Notes under the pieces: model-generated
The model's database searches: none
Seen by the model: only the letters and a program-made list of their open reading frames with translations
Told to the model about the DNA's origin: nothing
Source of the DNA: Desulfuromonadales bacterium
GTDB taxonomy: Bacteria; Desulfobacterota; Desulfuromonadia; Desulfuromonadales; JAGXHI01
NCBI GenBank assembly: GCA_024636295.1
Contig: JAGXHI010000023.1
Location: 1-36,241, forward strand
Direction of reading: 5' to 3'
DNA length: 36,241 nt
Shown: piece after piece, positions 15,966 through 23,969 of the stretch
Layout of the letters: each line of letters starts with the position of its first letter
Numbering within the stretch: the first letter of the stretch is position 1
Position numbers and translations under genes: made by a program

Positions 15966-16406
15966 TCAATTGGAAAGCATATTCGCGGCCGGTTTTTTTG
16001 CTTTTTCGAGATTTCGGTAAAGCGTGGGGAATATGGTCTCCCGGAAAAAGGGCTTGGACAGATAATCGTCTATGCCGTATTCAAAAAATCTTTTTCTGTT
16101 CTCCTTTGTGATATTTCCCGTGAATGCCACAATGGGAACTTGCTGACGATTTTCGCCCCTCTCCATGGCCCTTATGCGCAGCGTCGTCTCGTACCCGTCC
16201 ATTCCGGCAAGATGCAAATCCATGAAAATGAGGTCAAAGGAAGAACGCTGGAATTCTTTGACAGCATCTTCTCCGCTTTGCATCCGGACCACCTCAAACT
16301 TTCCATCCAGGATGGCATTTACGATTTCGCTGATCTGCGGGTCATCTTCCACCAGCATGATCCGCTGTTTTTTCGGCAAAGAAACGGAGTCAATGTCAAT
16401 TTTCAT
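15966..16406 (-). CDS. Single-domain response regulator (CheY-like receiver)
   Basis: The ATG at 16406 (GAAGAG upstream) gives 146 aa, a receiver domain with no output domain. It shows the acidic pair in MLVEDDP, the phospho-acceptor Asp in FMDLHLAGMDGYE, the Thr of AFTGN and the Lys of LSKPF. Stand-alone receivers act through protein-protein contacts or as phosphorelay intermediates. The orphan kinase at 12599-14854 is a possible partner because no other two-component gene is in view, but they are not in one operon. A perfect 8-bp palindrome lies ~30 bp upstream (16435-16455). The final ~15 residues are not part of the receiver fold. Confidence 0.88.
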   Translation of the reverse strand: MKIDIDSVSLPKKQRIMLVEDDPQISEIVNAILDGKFEVVRMQSGEDAVKEFQRSSFDLIFMDLHLAGMDGYETTLRIRAMERGENRQQVPIVAFTGNITKENRKRFFEYGIDDYLSKPFFRETIFPTLYRNLEKAKKPAANMLSN

Positions 16407-16751
16407 TTCAACCACTCTTCATTGAAAGATGTTTTTTACTGGTTCAGCCAGTAAACCACTTATCGGGTGATGTGAAAGTTGGGGGAGGTGAGATAAAATT
16501 AGCACTATTTCATGTGAAGTCAATTTATTTTAATTTTTATTTTCCAAAGCCCTGAAAACACTCTCGTGAGAATGCCGGAAGTTTTTTCATTGCAGGTTTT
16601 TCCAGTAGTGTTTTTTAATAACTGCCCACCAGATATACGAATTTTCTCTTCACCCTCTTGTCAGGAGGGGTGCTTTTCCTTTACTCTGTTTTTCAACCCC
16701 ACTCCCTCCCCGATTTTTATTTTCATTCAACTCCCTGCGAAAAAGGGCACC
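16407..16751. other. Divergent intergenic region between response regulator and protease
   Basis: It holds the palindrome at 16435-16455 and an AT-rich stretch at 16490-16550 that suits promoters for both directions. From 16566 to 16751 the protease frame stays open, but the lipoprotein signal makes the GTG at 16752 the true start. No other gene is seen. Confidence 0.5.
16435..16455. promoter_or_regulatory. 8-bp palindrome upstream of response regulator
   Basis: TTTACTGG (16435-16442) and CCAGTAAA (16448-16455) are exact complements around 5 nt, 29 bp upstream of the regulator ATG. It is a candidate operator or leader hairpin. Confidence 0.45.
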
Positions 16752-19310
16752 GTGAAAAAATTCGCCTTCCTGCTCATCCTTTCCTTATTGCCCTTCCTGA
16801 CAGCCTGCGGCGGAGGCGGTTCAGGAGACCAAACCGTTCCCGGTGATGAGGGGGAACCCTCTTTCAGATCCGAAAAAGAGCTGTATACGATTTCGGGGAC
16901 TGTCCGGGCGAGCATGATTGTTTTCGACGGCGATACCGATGACGAAAATGCACCATTTCATCCGAACAACTCCCTGGAAACAGCCCAGATCGTCCCGAAC
17001 GGAGCGAAGATCTCCGGTTATGTCAAAGTCGCCGGTGCAGGTTCGCAGGGACAATCCTTCCTTGAGGGGGATGTTTTTGATGTTTACGCAGTCGATCTGA
17101 CGGCGGGGCAGGTCATCCTGCTGGTTGTCGCCGAACCCGATCGGGCGGATCTGGACCTGTTTCTCGGCAATGCCGGAGGGGAACTTCTGCAGGCCTCCCA
17201 GGGGATCGAAGCGATTGAATCCGTTCAGGTCCCCTCCGATGGGACCCATTACATCACTGTGCAGGCGACTGAGGGCGCTTCGGGCTACCTGCTGCTGATC
17301 GGAGATGGGAATGAGGCCGCGGTCGCCGCACCTTCCATGGCCATAACGCAGGACTTTGTCCCGGGAGATATCGTGGTCCGCTACCGGGAAGAGCCCTCCC
17401 TGTTGTCCGCGTCCGGAGACCGCTCACAGCCGCCCGGCCTGCGACGCAAGGGTGGAGAGCACGGGAGGGCCATGCTGTTCGAGCTGCCGGACTCCGTCTC
17501 TCTCATGTCGTCGGCGGGAAAAAGCCCGCACCCCCTGGTGGATGAGGGCCGTCCTGAAATAAACCGCAAGATGGAGACGATCCGTGTTATCAAAGATCTC
17601 CGACGCAACCCGGAGGTCCGCTTTGCCGAACCGAATTACCTGGTGCAGCCGCATTTTGTTCCGAACGACAAACACTACCCCATCCAGTGGCATTATCCGT
17701 TGATCCGTCTTCCGGAAGCCTGGGATCTTACCCGGGGGACACCGGAAACGGTGGTGGCCGTAGTCGATTCGGGCATCCTCTTCGGGCATCCGGACCTGGC
17801 GCCCAACCTTCTGGACGGATATGATTTCATCTCCGATCCCGATCGTGCCGGGGACGGCGACGGGATCGATCCGGATCCTTCCGATGACGGCGATTCCCTG
17901 CCGGTAGGGTCCACTTCCTATCATGGCACCCATGTGGCCGGGACCATTGCCGCGGCCACCAACAATGCCACGGGAGTGGCCGGGGTGGCCGGGAATGTGC
18001 GCATCATGCCTCTCAGGGCGTTGAGCATGACGAACGGCGTCTCCTACGATCTGGCTCAGGCTATTCTTTATGCTGCCGGATTGACAAATGATACGGGCTC
18101 GTTTCCAGAAAAAACCGCCGATGTCATCAATATGAGCCTGGGCAGCAGTTATCCGAGCCGCCTGATACAGGATGCCTGCATCAGGGCGCGAGAGGCGGGA
18201 GTCATTCTGGTGGCCTCTGCCGGCAATGAAAGCTCCTCGACCCCCTTTTACCCCGCAGCCTTCAAGGAAGTGATTTCCGTCAGCGGAGTAACGCTCCGGA
18301 AAGAACTCGCCTCCTACTCGAATTTCGGATCCACCATTACGGTGGCCGCGCCCGGCGGAGAGATGGGAAGGGATGTCGACGGTGACGGGTATCAGGATGG
18401 GATTCTCAGCACGTCCTGGAATGGTGGGAACTACAGTTACACCTTCCTGAGCGGCACTTCGATGGCCGCCCCGCACGTCTCGGGTGTCGCGGCTCTGATG
18501 CGCTCCCTGCACCCTTCGATGACCCCCGATCAACTCGATGCGCTGCTGTCCTCCGGTGACATCACCGAAGATATCGGCCCTTCCGGGCGGGACGATTACT
18601 TCGGTTATGGCCTGATCGACGCCTGTAAGGCGGCTCTGGCGGCCCGGCAGCTTGCGCTCGAGGAGGATTCAACTCCTCCGGCGCAACTAAGCGCCGACCC
18701 GGAGTCTTTCACTTTTTCCGAATCCAGGACGGCGGCTCCCCTTCGGCTGGAGAATACGGGCGGGGGTGAACTGAACGTAATATCCCTGGTCTCCTCCGCT
18801 TCCTGGCTTACGGTGACCGCTACAGCTGCCGAACCTGACAGTGGTCTGGGCGATTACATGGTTCTGGTCGACCCGACGAAGATGAATTATGGAGAGAATA
18901 CCGCCGCGATAGAGGTGAAAAGCGACAACGGAGACCTGCTGATTCCGGTGACAGCATTCAAAAAAATTCAGGCCGCAGCAGCTTCCGAGGGGTTTCTTTA
19001 TGTGGTGCTCACCGATGCTTCTGGAGTTACCGTGGCGCAGACGGAAGGAGGATACGGCATGGATGGGATGGCTTTCAGCCTCTCCGATCTGGCGCCGGGC
19101 AGTTATCGGCTTTTTGTCGGGACCGATGCCGACGGGGACTTAACGATTTGTGATCCCGGCGAGATTTGCGGCGCATATTCCGCCCTGCAGTCGGCCGATG
19201 AATTTCTTCTCGATTCGGACCGCAGCGGCATGGATCTGATTCTGGAGACCGGGATTCTGGCGAAGGGGAGCGCCAGTCAGAAGATCTCGCCGCCGAAAAG
19301 ATTGAGATAG
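16752..19310 (+). CDS. Subtilisin-family (S8) serine protease lipoprotein
   Basis: The start is placed at GTG 16752, because the lipoprotein signal KKFAFLLILSLLPFLTAC begins there. The product is 852 aa. After the lipidated Cys comes a low-complexity linker. A domain like the bacterial pre-peptidase (PPC) fold follows (EGDVFDVYAVDLTAGQ, ADLDLFL). A prodomain-like stretch ends in EPNYLVQ. The S8 catalytic domain has Asp339 (VVDSGI), His391 (HGTHVAG), Asn492 (SAGNESS) and Ser570 (GTSMAAPH). Downstream are a BACON-like beta-sandwich (SADPESFTFSES, SASWLTV) and a final beta-rich domain. It should be an active, surface- or periplasm-anchored protease. The TAG stop shares its last two bases with repeat copy B. 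Confidence 0.92.
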   Translation: MKKFAFLLILSLLPFLTACGGGGSGDQTVPGDEGEPSFRSEKELYTISGTVRASMIVFDGDTDDENAPFHPNNSLETAQIVPNGAKISGYVKVAGAGSQGQSFLEGDVFDVYAVDLTAGQVILLVVAEPDRADLDLFLGNAGGELLQASQGIEAIESVQVPSDGTHYITVQATEGASGYLLLIGDGNEAAVAAPSMAITQDFVPGDIVVRYREEPSLLSASGDRSQPPGLRRKGGEHGRAMLFELPDSVSLMSSAGKSPHPLVDEGRPEINRKMETIRVIKDLRRNPEVRFAEPNYLVQPHFVPNDKHYPIQWHYPLIRLPEAWDLTRGTPETVVAVVDSGILFGHPDLAPNLLDGYDFISDPDRAGDGDGIDPDPSDDGDSLPVGSTSYHGTHVAGTIAAATNNATGVAGVAGNVRIMPLRALSMTNGVSYDLAQAILYAAGLTNDTGSFPEKTADVINMSLGSSYPSRLIQDACIRAREAGVILVASAGNESSSTPFYPAAFKEVISVSGVTLRKELASYSNFGSTITVAAPGGEMGRDVDGDGYQDGILSTSWNGGNYSYTFLSGTSMAAPHVSGVAALMRSLHPSMTPDQLDALLSSGDITEDIGPSGRDDYFGYGLIDACKAALAARQLALEEDSTPPAQLSADPESFTFSESRTAAPLRLENTGGGELNVISLVSSASWLTVTATAAEPDSGLGDYMVLVDPTKMNYGENTAAIEVKSDNGDLLIPVTAFKKIQAAAASEGFLYVVLTDASGVTVAQTEGGYGMDGMAFSLSDLAPGSYRLFVGTDADGDLTICDPGEICGAYSALQSADEFLLDSDRSGMDLILETGILAKGSASQKISPPKRLR

Positions 19311-19481
19311 TTTTCGTCCGGAAACGGCCCTTTTCCGCAATCCCGGCGTCAATCCGCGGATTTGATTGTGCGGTGTAAAGTACTACGCCTCCGCTCAAAT
19401 CCTTGATTTCCTTGATCTTGCGAAAAATGACTCGTTTCCAGATCGAAAACTGCATTAATGCTTACCGGGGTTTCCGGATGG
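19309..19481 (+). repeat. Long-hairpin repeat element, copy B
   Basis: The core is 19309-19451. The ends AGTTTTCG and CGAAAACT are inverted repeats that extend with one gap and one mismatch into CCGGAAACG/CGTTTCC. Further in, CTTTTCCGCAA can pair with TTGCGAAAAA. At the centre, GGATTTGA pairs with TCAAATCC and GTA with TAC. The whole ~143 bp can therefore fold as one imperfect hairpin. A further ~30 bp (19452-19481) is conserved with copies A and C. It begins inside the protease stop codon. Confidence 0.87.
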
Positions 19482-19490
19482 ACACGAGAT

Positions 19491-19509
19491 AGGATGGCGA
19501 CGCCATCCT
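19491..19509. repeat. Perfect 9-bp palindrome
   Basis: AGGATGGCG and CGCCATCCT flank a single A. It lies just beyond repeat copy B and before the terminator. It has no T-run and no clear role. Confidence 0.6.
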
Positions 19510-19543
19510 CCGGGCGTTTGAAAGGCATCCTTCAAAATAGGAC

Positions 19544-19583
19544 AAAAAGGTCTCCCCGCGATTGTGCGAGGAGACCTTTTTTT
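19544..19583 (-). terminator. Bidirectional rho-independent terminator
   Basis: AAAAAGGTCTCC-CGC (19544-19559) pairs with GCG-GGAGACCTTTTT (19566-19581), with T/A runs on both sides. It can stop the minus-strand hydroxylase operon, whose last stop is at 19602, and also + strand transcripts from the protease. Confidence 0.88.
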
Positions 19584-19601
19584 GGTTTGCCCAGCCTTCG
19601 T

Positions 19602-20498
19602 TCAGCTCTCCAGCGTCGTTTTCGGCAGGGGCAGAGGCTTGCTCCGAACCGGTTTCCCGTTATCCCTGAAGTTCCAGCTCGGACGATCCGCGGTAAAAGG
19701 CATCGTCATCAGCTTGCCCAGCGTAAGTTCCTTCGGATTCAGGAAGGCGGGAACGCCGATGGTGATCTCTTTCTGGGGGACGTTGAGCCGGATCGTACGA
19801 TGCAGGAAATCGGGCCAGGAGAATATGGTCGCCCAGTTGGAATCGGTCTCCTCCTGCACGATGGAATGGTGGATGCCGTGCATTCGGGGGGTCACGATCA
19901 GATAGCAGAGACGTCGCTCGAAACCCGAGGGAAGTTTTGTGTTGGAATGATGGAACAGGATCTCCATCAGCGTCATTGTCTGCCAGACAGCCAGTCCCAG
20001 GGGGGATATCCCGAAGACGAAAATCTGTGCGGATCGCCAGGGGACCGAAAAAAGCATCTCCAGGGCATGGAAACGAAGAGCGGTCGAGGCATCGAGGTCC
20101 AGGTCCGCGTGATGCACCTGGTGAAAGCGCCAGAGAAGAGGAACTTTGTGTGTCAGGTAATGCCAGACATACAGGGTATAGTCGAGAAGGAGGACGGAAA
20201 CAAAGACCTCCAGGGCGGGGGGAAGACGGACCATGTTCAGCAGTCCCCACCCTTTTTTCCGTCCCAGCCGCATCAGGGCCATGGCTGCCGGTTTTTCGGT
20301 GATGGCGATGGTGCCTGCGGTCATGAAGGACATGGCCATATTACGCGCATTTCTCCTGAGCTTGTCCTGCGTCCGCCTCCTCAGGGGACGCTTCAGTTCC
20401 GCTGCGATCACCCCCGCGGCGGCGCCGAAAATCAGAAGGCCGTTCAACCAGGTGGGGAGCTCCTGATTCATATATTCCTGTTTTGATTTTCTTGCCAT
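19602..20498 (-). CDS. Fatty acid hydroxylase / sterol desaturase family protein
   Basis: This 298-aa membrane protein carries the histidine clusters of the non-haem di-iron hydroxylase superfamily: HYLTH, FHQVHH, FHHSN and HGIHHS, in order and with normal spacing. Hydrophobic segments near residues 18-33, 60-75 and 95-115 and a fourth around 160-175 place the metal site on the cytoplasmic face, as in related enzymes. Members hydroxylate or desaturate lipids using O2; the substrate is not predictable. It follows the DUF1440-like gene by 20 bp and they are probably co-transcribed. The start at 20498 has GAGG seven bases upstream; an in-frame ATG at codon 10 is an alternative. An O2-dependent lipid enzyme is notable if the host is mostly anaerobic. 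Confidence 0.85.
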   Translation of the reverse strand: MARKSKQEYMNQELPTWLNGLLIFGAAAGVIAAELKRPLRRRTQDKLRRNARNMAMSFMTAGTIAITEKPAAMALMRLGRKKGWGLLNMVRLPPALEVFVSVLLLDYTLYVWHYLTHKVPLLWRFHQVHHADLDLDASTALRFHALEMLFSVPWRSAQIFVFGISPLGLAVWQTMTLMEILFHHSNTKLPSGFERRLCYLIVTPRMHGIHHSIVQEETDSNWATIFSWPDFLHRTIRLNVPQKEITIGVPAFLNPKELTLGKLMTMPFTADRPSWNFRDNGKPVRSKPLPLPKTTLES

Positions 20499-20518
20499 GG
20501 CGGCGCCTCGCTGCCGGG

Positions 20519-21064
20519 TCAGGATGCCTTACGATTCTCTCCGATGGCCGAAGCCGCACGGGCCGCTCCGCGATGCACCATCTCGGCGGTCGCGGTCCAG
20601 GCGAGATGGTTTCCCATCTCTTTTGCGCTGGGCTGCCAGGGAATTCTGCGCAAGGTCGGAGAGACTCCCAGCAGAGGCGCCATCAGGCCGTCGCAGGCGA
20701 AAAAGAAGGGAATCCCGAACGGGATTCCGCCCCAGCGGGCGAGGAAGGGAGCCTTTTTCCGAACGCCTGCATAGATCAGACCCCACATGACCCCATAGAA
20801 AACATTGAAGGCCATCGTGGCGCGCTGCTTGTCTTTTTTCGAAAGTTTCCGACCGCTGATCTTTCGTGCGAAGTAAGGACCGGCCATCTGGTGGGCGGAA
20901 GTTTCTCGAACCTTTTGGTCTCGCTTTTTCTGCTTCTTGCTCACGAAGCGGTCGAGAAACTGGTCCGTCCGCCCGGCCACGGCGCCTGCGATCAGACCCG
21001 CGGCCACTCCGGTCAACAGTAAATAGGGAGGTTGTGGAACCTTTTGGGAGGCGGATTTCACCAT
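20519..21064 (-). CDS. DUF1440 (YagU-like) inner-membrane protein
   Basis: The ATG at 21064 has AAAGGAGAG upstream and gives 181 aa. Hydrophobic stretches (YLLLTGVAAGLIAGAVAG; FNVFYGVMWGLIYAGV; the FGIPFFFACDGLMAPLLGV region) alternate with a basic loop (KKQKKRDQKVRE, KKDKQR). The layout and the WGLIYAG and HLAW motifs resemble the DUF1440/YagU group of small integral membrane proteins of unknown function. The TGA stop is followed after 20 bp by the hydroxylase-family gene, so a shared role in membrane lipid handling is plausible but unproven. Confidence 0.65.
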   Translation of the reverse strand: MVKSASQKVPQPPYLLLTGVAAGLIAGAVAGRTDQFLDRFVSKKQKKRDQKVRETSAHQMAGPYFARKISGRKLSKKDKQRATMAFNVFYGVMWGLIYAGVRKKAPFLARWGGIPFGIPFFFACDGLMAPLLGVSPTLRRIPWQPSAKEMGNHLAWTATAEMVHRGAARAASAIGENRKAS

Positions 21065-21307
21065 GGCGTTCTCTCCTTTGATGATTTTTCGACGCCACGG
21101 GGCACAGGCGTTGTTCCCGGACTCTCCTGGCCCCTTCACGCATAGCAGGTTGTAAGTCTTTGAAAGAATAGGTATTAAATTTTATTTCCCCTTATTATCT
21201 GGATAATATCAGGGCGCTGCAATGGGTCAAGGAGTCCAGAGAAATTTTGGCCGGACGAATCGGCAAAACGCGGGTGGAAACCGGCGGCTTTTCGGACCAA
21301 AACCTGC

Positions 21308-21484
21308 TCAGGCCGTTTGTTGGGAGGTCTCCCCCGAGCCGAAGAGCCGGGGAGTGTATCTGACATACCAGGCCGCCGATTGCGCCTGGATGATGTAGGC
21401 ATGGGCGATGACCAGCACGGCATCCGATCCGGCGGGAACGAAGGCGTTGATTGCCACCGCAAGGTCGATGGAAAGGTTGCGCAT
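21308..21484 (-). CDS. Short 58-residue ORF immediately after glycerol kinase
   Basis: Downstream of the glycerol kinase stop, a minus-strand frame starting ATG at 21484 (GTG one codon earlier) encodes MRNLSIDLAVAINAFVPAGS and continues through a hydrophobic middle to GSGETSQQTA. Third-codon positions are GC-rich like the neighbouring genes, and the frame is open upstream into the glpK end. The weak GGCAGG before the start is marginal. I do not recognise the family. It may be a real small membrane-associated peptide or the stub of a lost gene. Confidence 0.35.
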   Translation of the reverse strand: MRNLSIDLAVAINAFVPAGSDAVLVIAHAYIIQAQSAAWYVRYTPRLFGSGETSQQTA

Positions 21485-21521
21485 CACCCTGCCGTAAACC
21501 AGGGCGATGGCGTGCCCTTTT

Positions 21522-23036
21522 TCAATCCATCCAGTCGAAAGTGCGGCTGACTGCTTTTTTCCATCGGCGATAGTTCGCTGTGCGCAGGGTGTCGTCCTCC
21601 GAAGGCTCCCATGTCCGGTCCACGCCCCAGTTGCGCCGGAGATCGGCCGTGCTCTTCCAGAAGCCGACTGCCAGACCTGCGGCGTATGCCGCGCCCAGGG
21701 CAGTGCTCTCGGCCACTTTGGGGCGCATCACAGGGACCCCCAGAATGTCCGCTTGTATCCGCATGAGAAGATCGTTGAAAGTCATGCCTCCGTCCACCTT
21801 CAGAGACTTCAGCTGGATTCCGGAATCGGCCTCCATGGCATCGAGCACTTCGCGGGTCTGGTATGCCGTGGCTTCAAGGGAGGCGCGGGCGATATGCCCG
21901 CGGGTGGTATAGCGGGTCATGCCGATGATCAGGCCGCGGGCTTCGCTGCGCCAGTAGGGGGCGAAAAGGCCGGAGAAGGCCGGCACGAAATAGATCCCCC
22001 CGTTGTCCTCCACCGTTTTCGCAAGATTTTCCACGTCGGAGGAGTTTTTGATAATGCACAGGCTGTCGCGCAGCCATTGCACCAGAGCTCCCGTGATGGC
22101 GATGGAACCCTCCAGAGCATAGACCGGCGCTTCTTTTCCGAACCGGTAACAGACTGTGGAAACCAGTCCGTGTCGGGAATGAATGATGTTATTGCCGGTA
22201 TTGAGCAGCACAAAGCAGCCTGTGCCGTAGGTATTCTTGGCCTCTCCTACATCGAAGCAGACCTGCCCCACCGTGGCGGCCTGCTGGTCCCCCAGGTCGC
22301 CGCAGATGGGAATAGTCCGCCCGAACGGGCCGTCAGAGAGGGTGTGGCCATAGCTGTCCGGATCGCTCGAAGGGCGAATTTCCGGCAGCATCGATCGCGG
22401 GATCTCCAGGACCTTCAGGATTTCGTCATCCCAGGAAAGCTTCTCCAGATCCATGAGCAGCGTTCGGGAGGCGTTGGTCACGTCCGTCACGTGGACGGCC
22501 CCGGGGCCGGGTCCCCCCGTCAGCTTCCAGATCAGCCAGGTGTCCATGTTGCCGAAGAGAGCATCCCCCCTCTCCGCCGCTTCGCGCACCCCCGGCACGT
22601 TGTCCAGAATCCATCGAATTTTGGGACCGGAAAAGTACGTGGCGAGAGGCAGACCGGTCCTTTGGCGAAAGCGGTCCTGTCCCCCGTCGGCAGCAAGAAT
22701 CCGGCAGATGTTGTCCGTGCGAGTGTCCTGCCAGACGATGGCATTGCAGAACGGCTGTCCCGTCCGACGATCCCAGACCAGCGTCGTCTCCCGCTGGTTG
22801 GTGATTCCGACGGCGACGATCTCCTCCGCCCGAATCCCTGCTTTGCTCAGCGCTCCCTGGATGACCTCCTCGGTCTTATTCCAGATTTCCAAGGCATCGT
22901 GTTCCACCCATCCGGGCTCGGGGTAGATCTGCCGGTGCTCAAGCTGGTGAGCCGCCACCGCTTCTCCGGAGTGATTGAAGATCATGCACCGGCTGCTGGT
23001 GGTTCCCTGATCAAGAGCTGCAACATATTCTGCCAT
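21522..23036 (-). CDS. glpK: Glycerol kinase
   Basis: This 504-aa protein is full length for the FGGY kinase GlpK, which phosphorylates glycerol to glycerol-3-phosphate with ATP in the cytoplasm. Recognisable parts are the N-terminal [14 protein letters not shown] phosphate loop, [17 protein letters not shown], the glycerol-contacting [34 protein letters not shown] and [20 protein letters not shown]. The start at 23036 has GGGAGGG upstream. No glpF or glpD is adjacent, so it appears to be a solitary gene with its own promoter (candidate at 23108-23135). Only the 58-codon frame follows it. Confidence 0.96.
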   Translation of the reverse strand: MAEYVAALDQGTTSSRCMIFNHSGEAVAAHQLEHRQIYPEPGWVEHDALEIWNKTEEVIQGALSKAGIRAEEIVAVGITNQRETTLVWDRRTGQPFCNAIVWQDTRTDNICRILAADGGQDRFRQRTGLPLATYFSGPKIRWILDNVPGVREAAERGDALFGNMDTWLIWKLTGGPGPGAVHVTDVTNASRTLLMDLEKLSWDDEILKVLEIPRSMLPEIRPSSDPDSYGHTLSDGPFGRTIPICGDLGDQQAATVGQVCFDVGEAKNTYGTGCFVLLNTGNNIIHSRHGLVSTVCYRFGKEAPVYALEGSIAITGALVQWLRDSLCIIKNSSDVENLAKTVEDNGGIYFVPAFSGLFAPYWRSEARGLIIGMTRYTTRGHIARASLEATAYQTREVLDAMEADSGIQLKSLKVDGGMTFNDLLMRIQADILGVPVMRPKVAESTALGAAYAAGLAVGFWKSTADLRRNWGVDRTWEPSEDDTLRTANYRRWKKAVSRTFDWMD

Positions 23037-23107
23037 GGCTTCCCTCCCTGGAGATGGAAAAGGGGTATTAAGAGCAGGGGATTTGCTTCGCGAAATATCC
23101 GTAAATA

Positions 23108-23135
23108 ATTATCATTAATCACAGTGTGAAATCAA
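23108..23135 (-). promoter_or_regulatory. Candidate glpK promoter with overlapping palindrome
   Basis: On the minus strand TTGATT (23135-23130) and GATAAT (23113-23108) are separated by 16 bp. The spacer contains the odd palindrome TCACACTGTGA (23119-23129), which resembles half-sites of CRP/FNR-superfamily regulators. Both calls rest on sequence only. Confidence 0.45.
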
Positions 23136-23235
23136 TCTTCACGGCCGGCAGGAGATGTTTTCATTTCGATCTGTTATAGTGGAGCATGAAAATAAACTCA
23201 TGACGGTTCTCTCCGGACTGGTGGGATCGTTTTAG

Positions 23236-23412
23236 CACGAACTGGCCATTACCCAGAGCATCATTGAGATTGCCGAGCAGCACGCAAGAGCGCGGAAAGT
23301 CCATCGGCTCCTCTCGGTGACTGTTGCAATCGGCGAGCTTTCGGGAACCGTCCCGGAAGCAGTGAAATTCTGTTTTGAGGCCTGCGCCGCGGCGAACAGG
23401 TATGGCCGGTAA
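23236..23412 (+). pseudogene. hypA: hypA remnant ([NiFe]-hydrogenase maturation)
   Basis: From 23236 the + strand reads HELAITQSIIEIAEQHARAR and continues to VAIGELSGTVPEAVKFCFEA, the N-terminal half of HypA, the nickel-delivery protein for [NiFe] hydrogenases. The expected initiator ATG before His2 is TAG, so there is no start. The frame ends ~58 codons in at TAA, before the zinc-binding cysteines of the C-terminal half (full HypA is ~113 aa). It cannot make a functional protein. The neighbouring hypE fragment shows that a maturation cluster once stood here. Confidence 0.85.
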
Positions 23413-23461
23413 AATCAGTTCGAAGTTGGTTAATGCTGTTCAAGGTTCAAAGTTTAAAATC

Positions 23462-23508
23462 CCTTGAACCTCGAACCTCGAACCTCGAACCTTGAACCTC
23501 GACCTTGA
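23462..23508. repeat. Heptameric minisatellite
   Basis: Units TTGAACC and TCGAACC repeat about six times, with one shortened unit (TCGACC), between the hypA and hypE fragments. Just upstream (23438-23446) GTTCAAGGT is the complement of the same motif. It resembles the short tandem heptamers seen in other bacterial intergenic regions and is not a CRISPR. Confidence 0.8.
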
Positions 23509-23516
23509 ATTCCCCC

Positions 23517-23870
23517 ATGTCCGATATCATTCTCCTCGGTCACGGCAGCGGCGGGTAATCTCAGTCACCGGCTGCTGGAAGATCTGATCATTCCGGTCCT
23601 CTCCGGTGCTTCCCAGCGCGACCTGAACGATTCGGCAATTCTGCATCACGAAGGCGGCCGGCTGGCGTTCACCAACGATTCCTGTGTGGTGGATCCCATT
23701 TTTTTCCCTGGACGGAATATCGGAGACCTGGCCGTTAACGGAACGGTCAACGACCTGGCCATGAGCGGCGCTCGCCCCCTCGCGATCGGGGTCGGCCTGA
23801 TTCTCGAGGAAGGTTTGCCCCTGGCGGACCTGAAAAGGATCCTTGACTCCATGAAGGCCGCTGAAGGGTT
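23517..23870 (+). pseudogene. hypE: hypE remnant, frameshifted and truncated
   Basis: The ATG at 23517 opens MSDIILLGHGSGG, the HypE start. The frame then hits TAA at 23556, and one base over the sequence resumes as NLSHRLLEDLIIPVLSGA. It continues through FTNDSCVVDPIFFPGRNIGD and LAVNGTVNDLAMSGARPL, HypE's AIRS-type ATP-binding core. Similarity stops near 23865, after ~115 of about 335 residues, leaving out the C-terminal thiocarbamoylation Cys. HypE makes the cyanide ligands of [NiFe] hydrogenases. With a frameshift and a missing C-terminus, this copy is dead. The usual genes between hypA and hypE are absent. Confidence 0.87.
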
Positions 23871-23969
23871 TACGGAAAAGAAATACTCATATCGTTGTGT
23901 TTCGGACAGGTCTGATAAAATGGAACTGTCGCGAAAATGCGGCGCAAGTCTTCCAAGGAGGAAATGATC

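Noticed and set aside
17424..18533. A 369-codon minus-strand frame opposite the S8 protease
   Set aside because: It is antisense to the catalytic domain whose active-site motifs are all intact; the antisense product is Arg/Gly/His-rich with no recognisable fold.
21507..23108. A 533-codon + strand open frame opposite glycerol kinase
   Set aside because: It is the mirror of the GC-rich third positions of glpK; it shows no domain and lacks a suitable ribosome-binding site, while glpK on the other strand is complete.
23462..23508. Possible CRISPR array
   Set aside because: The 7-bp units are contiguous with no spacers and no cas genes are nearby.
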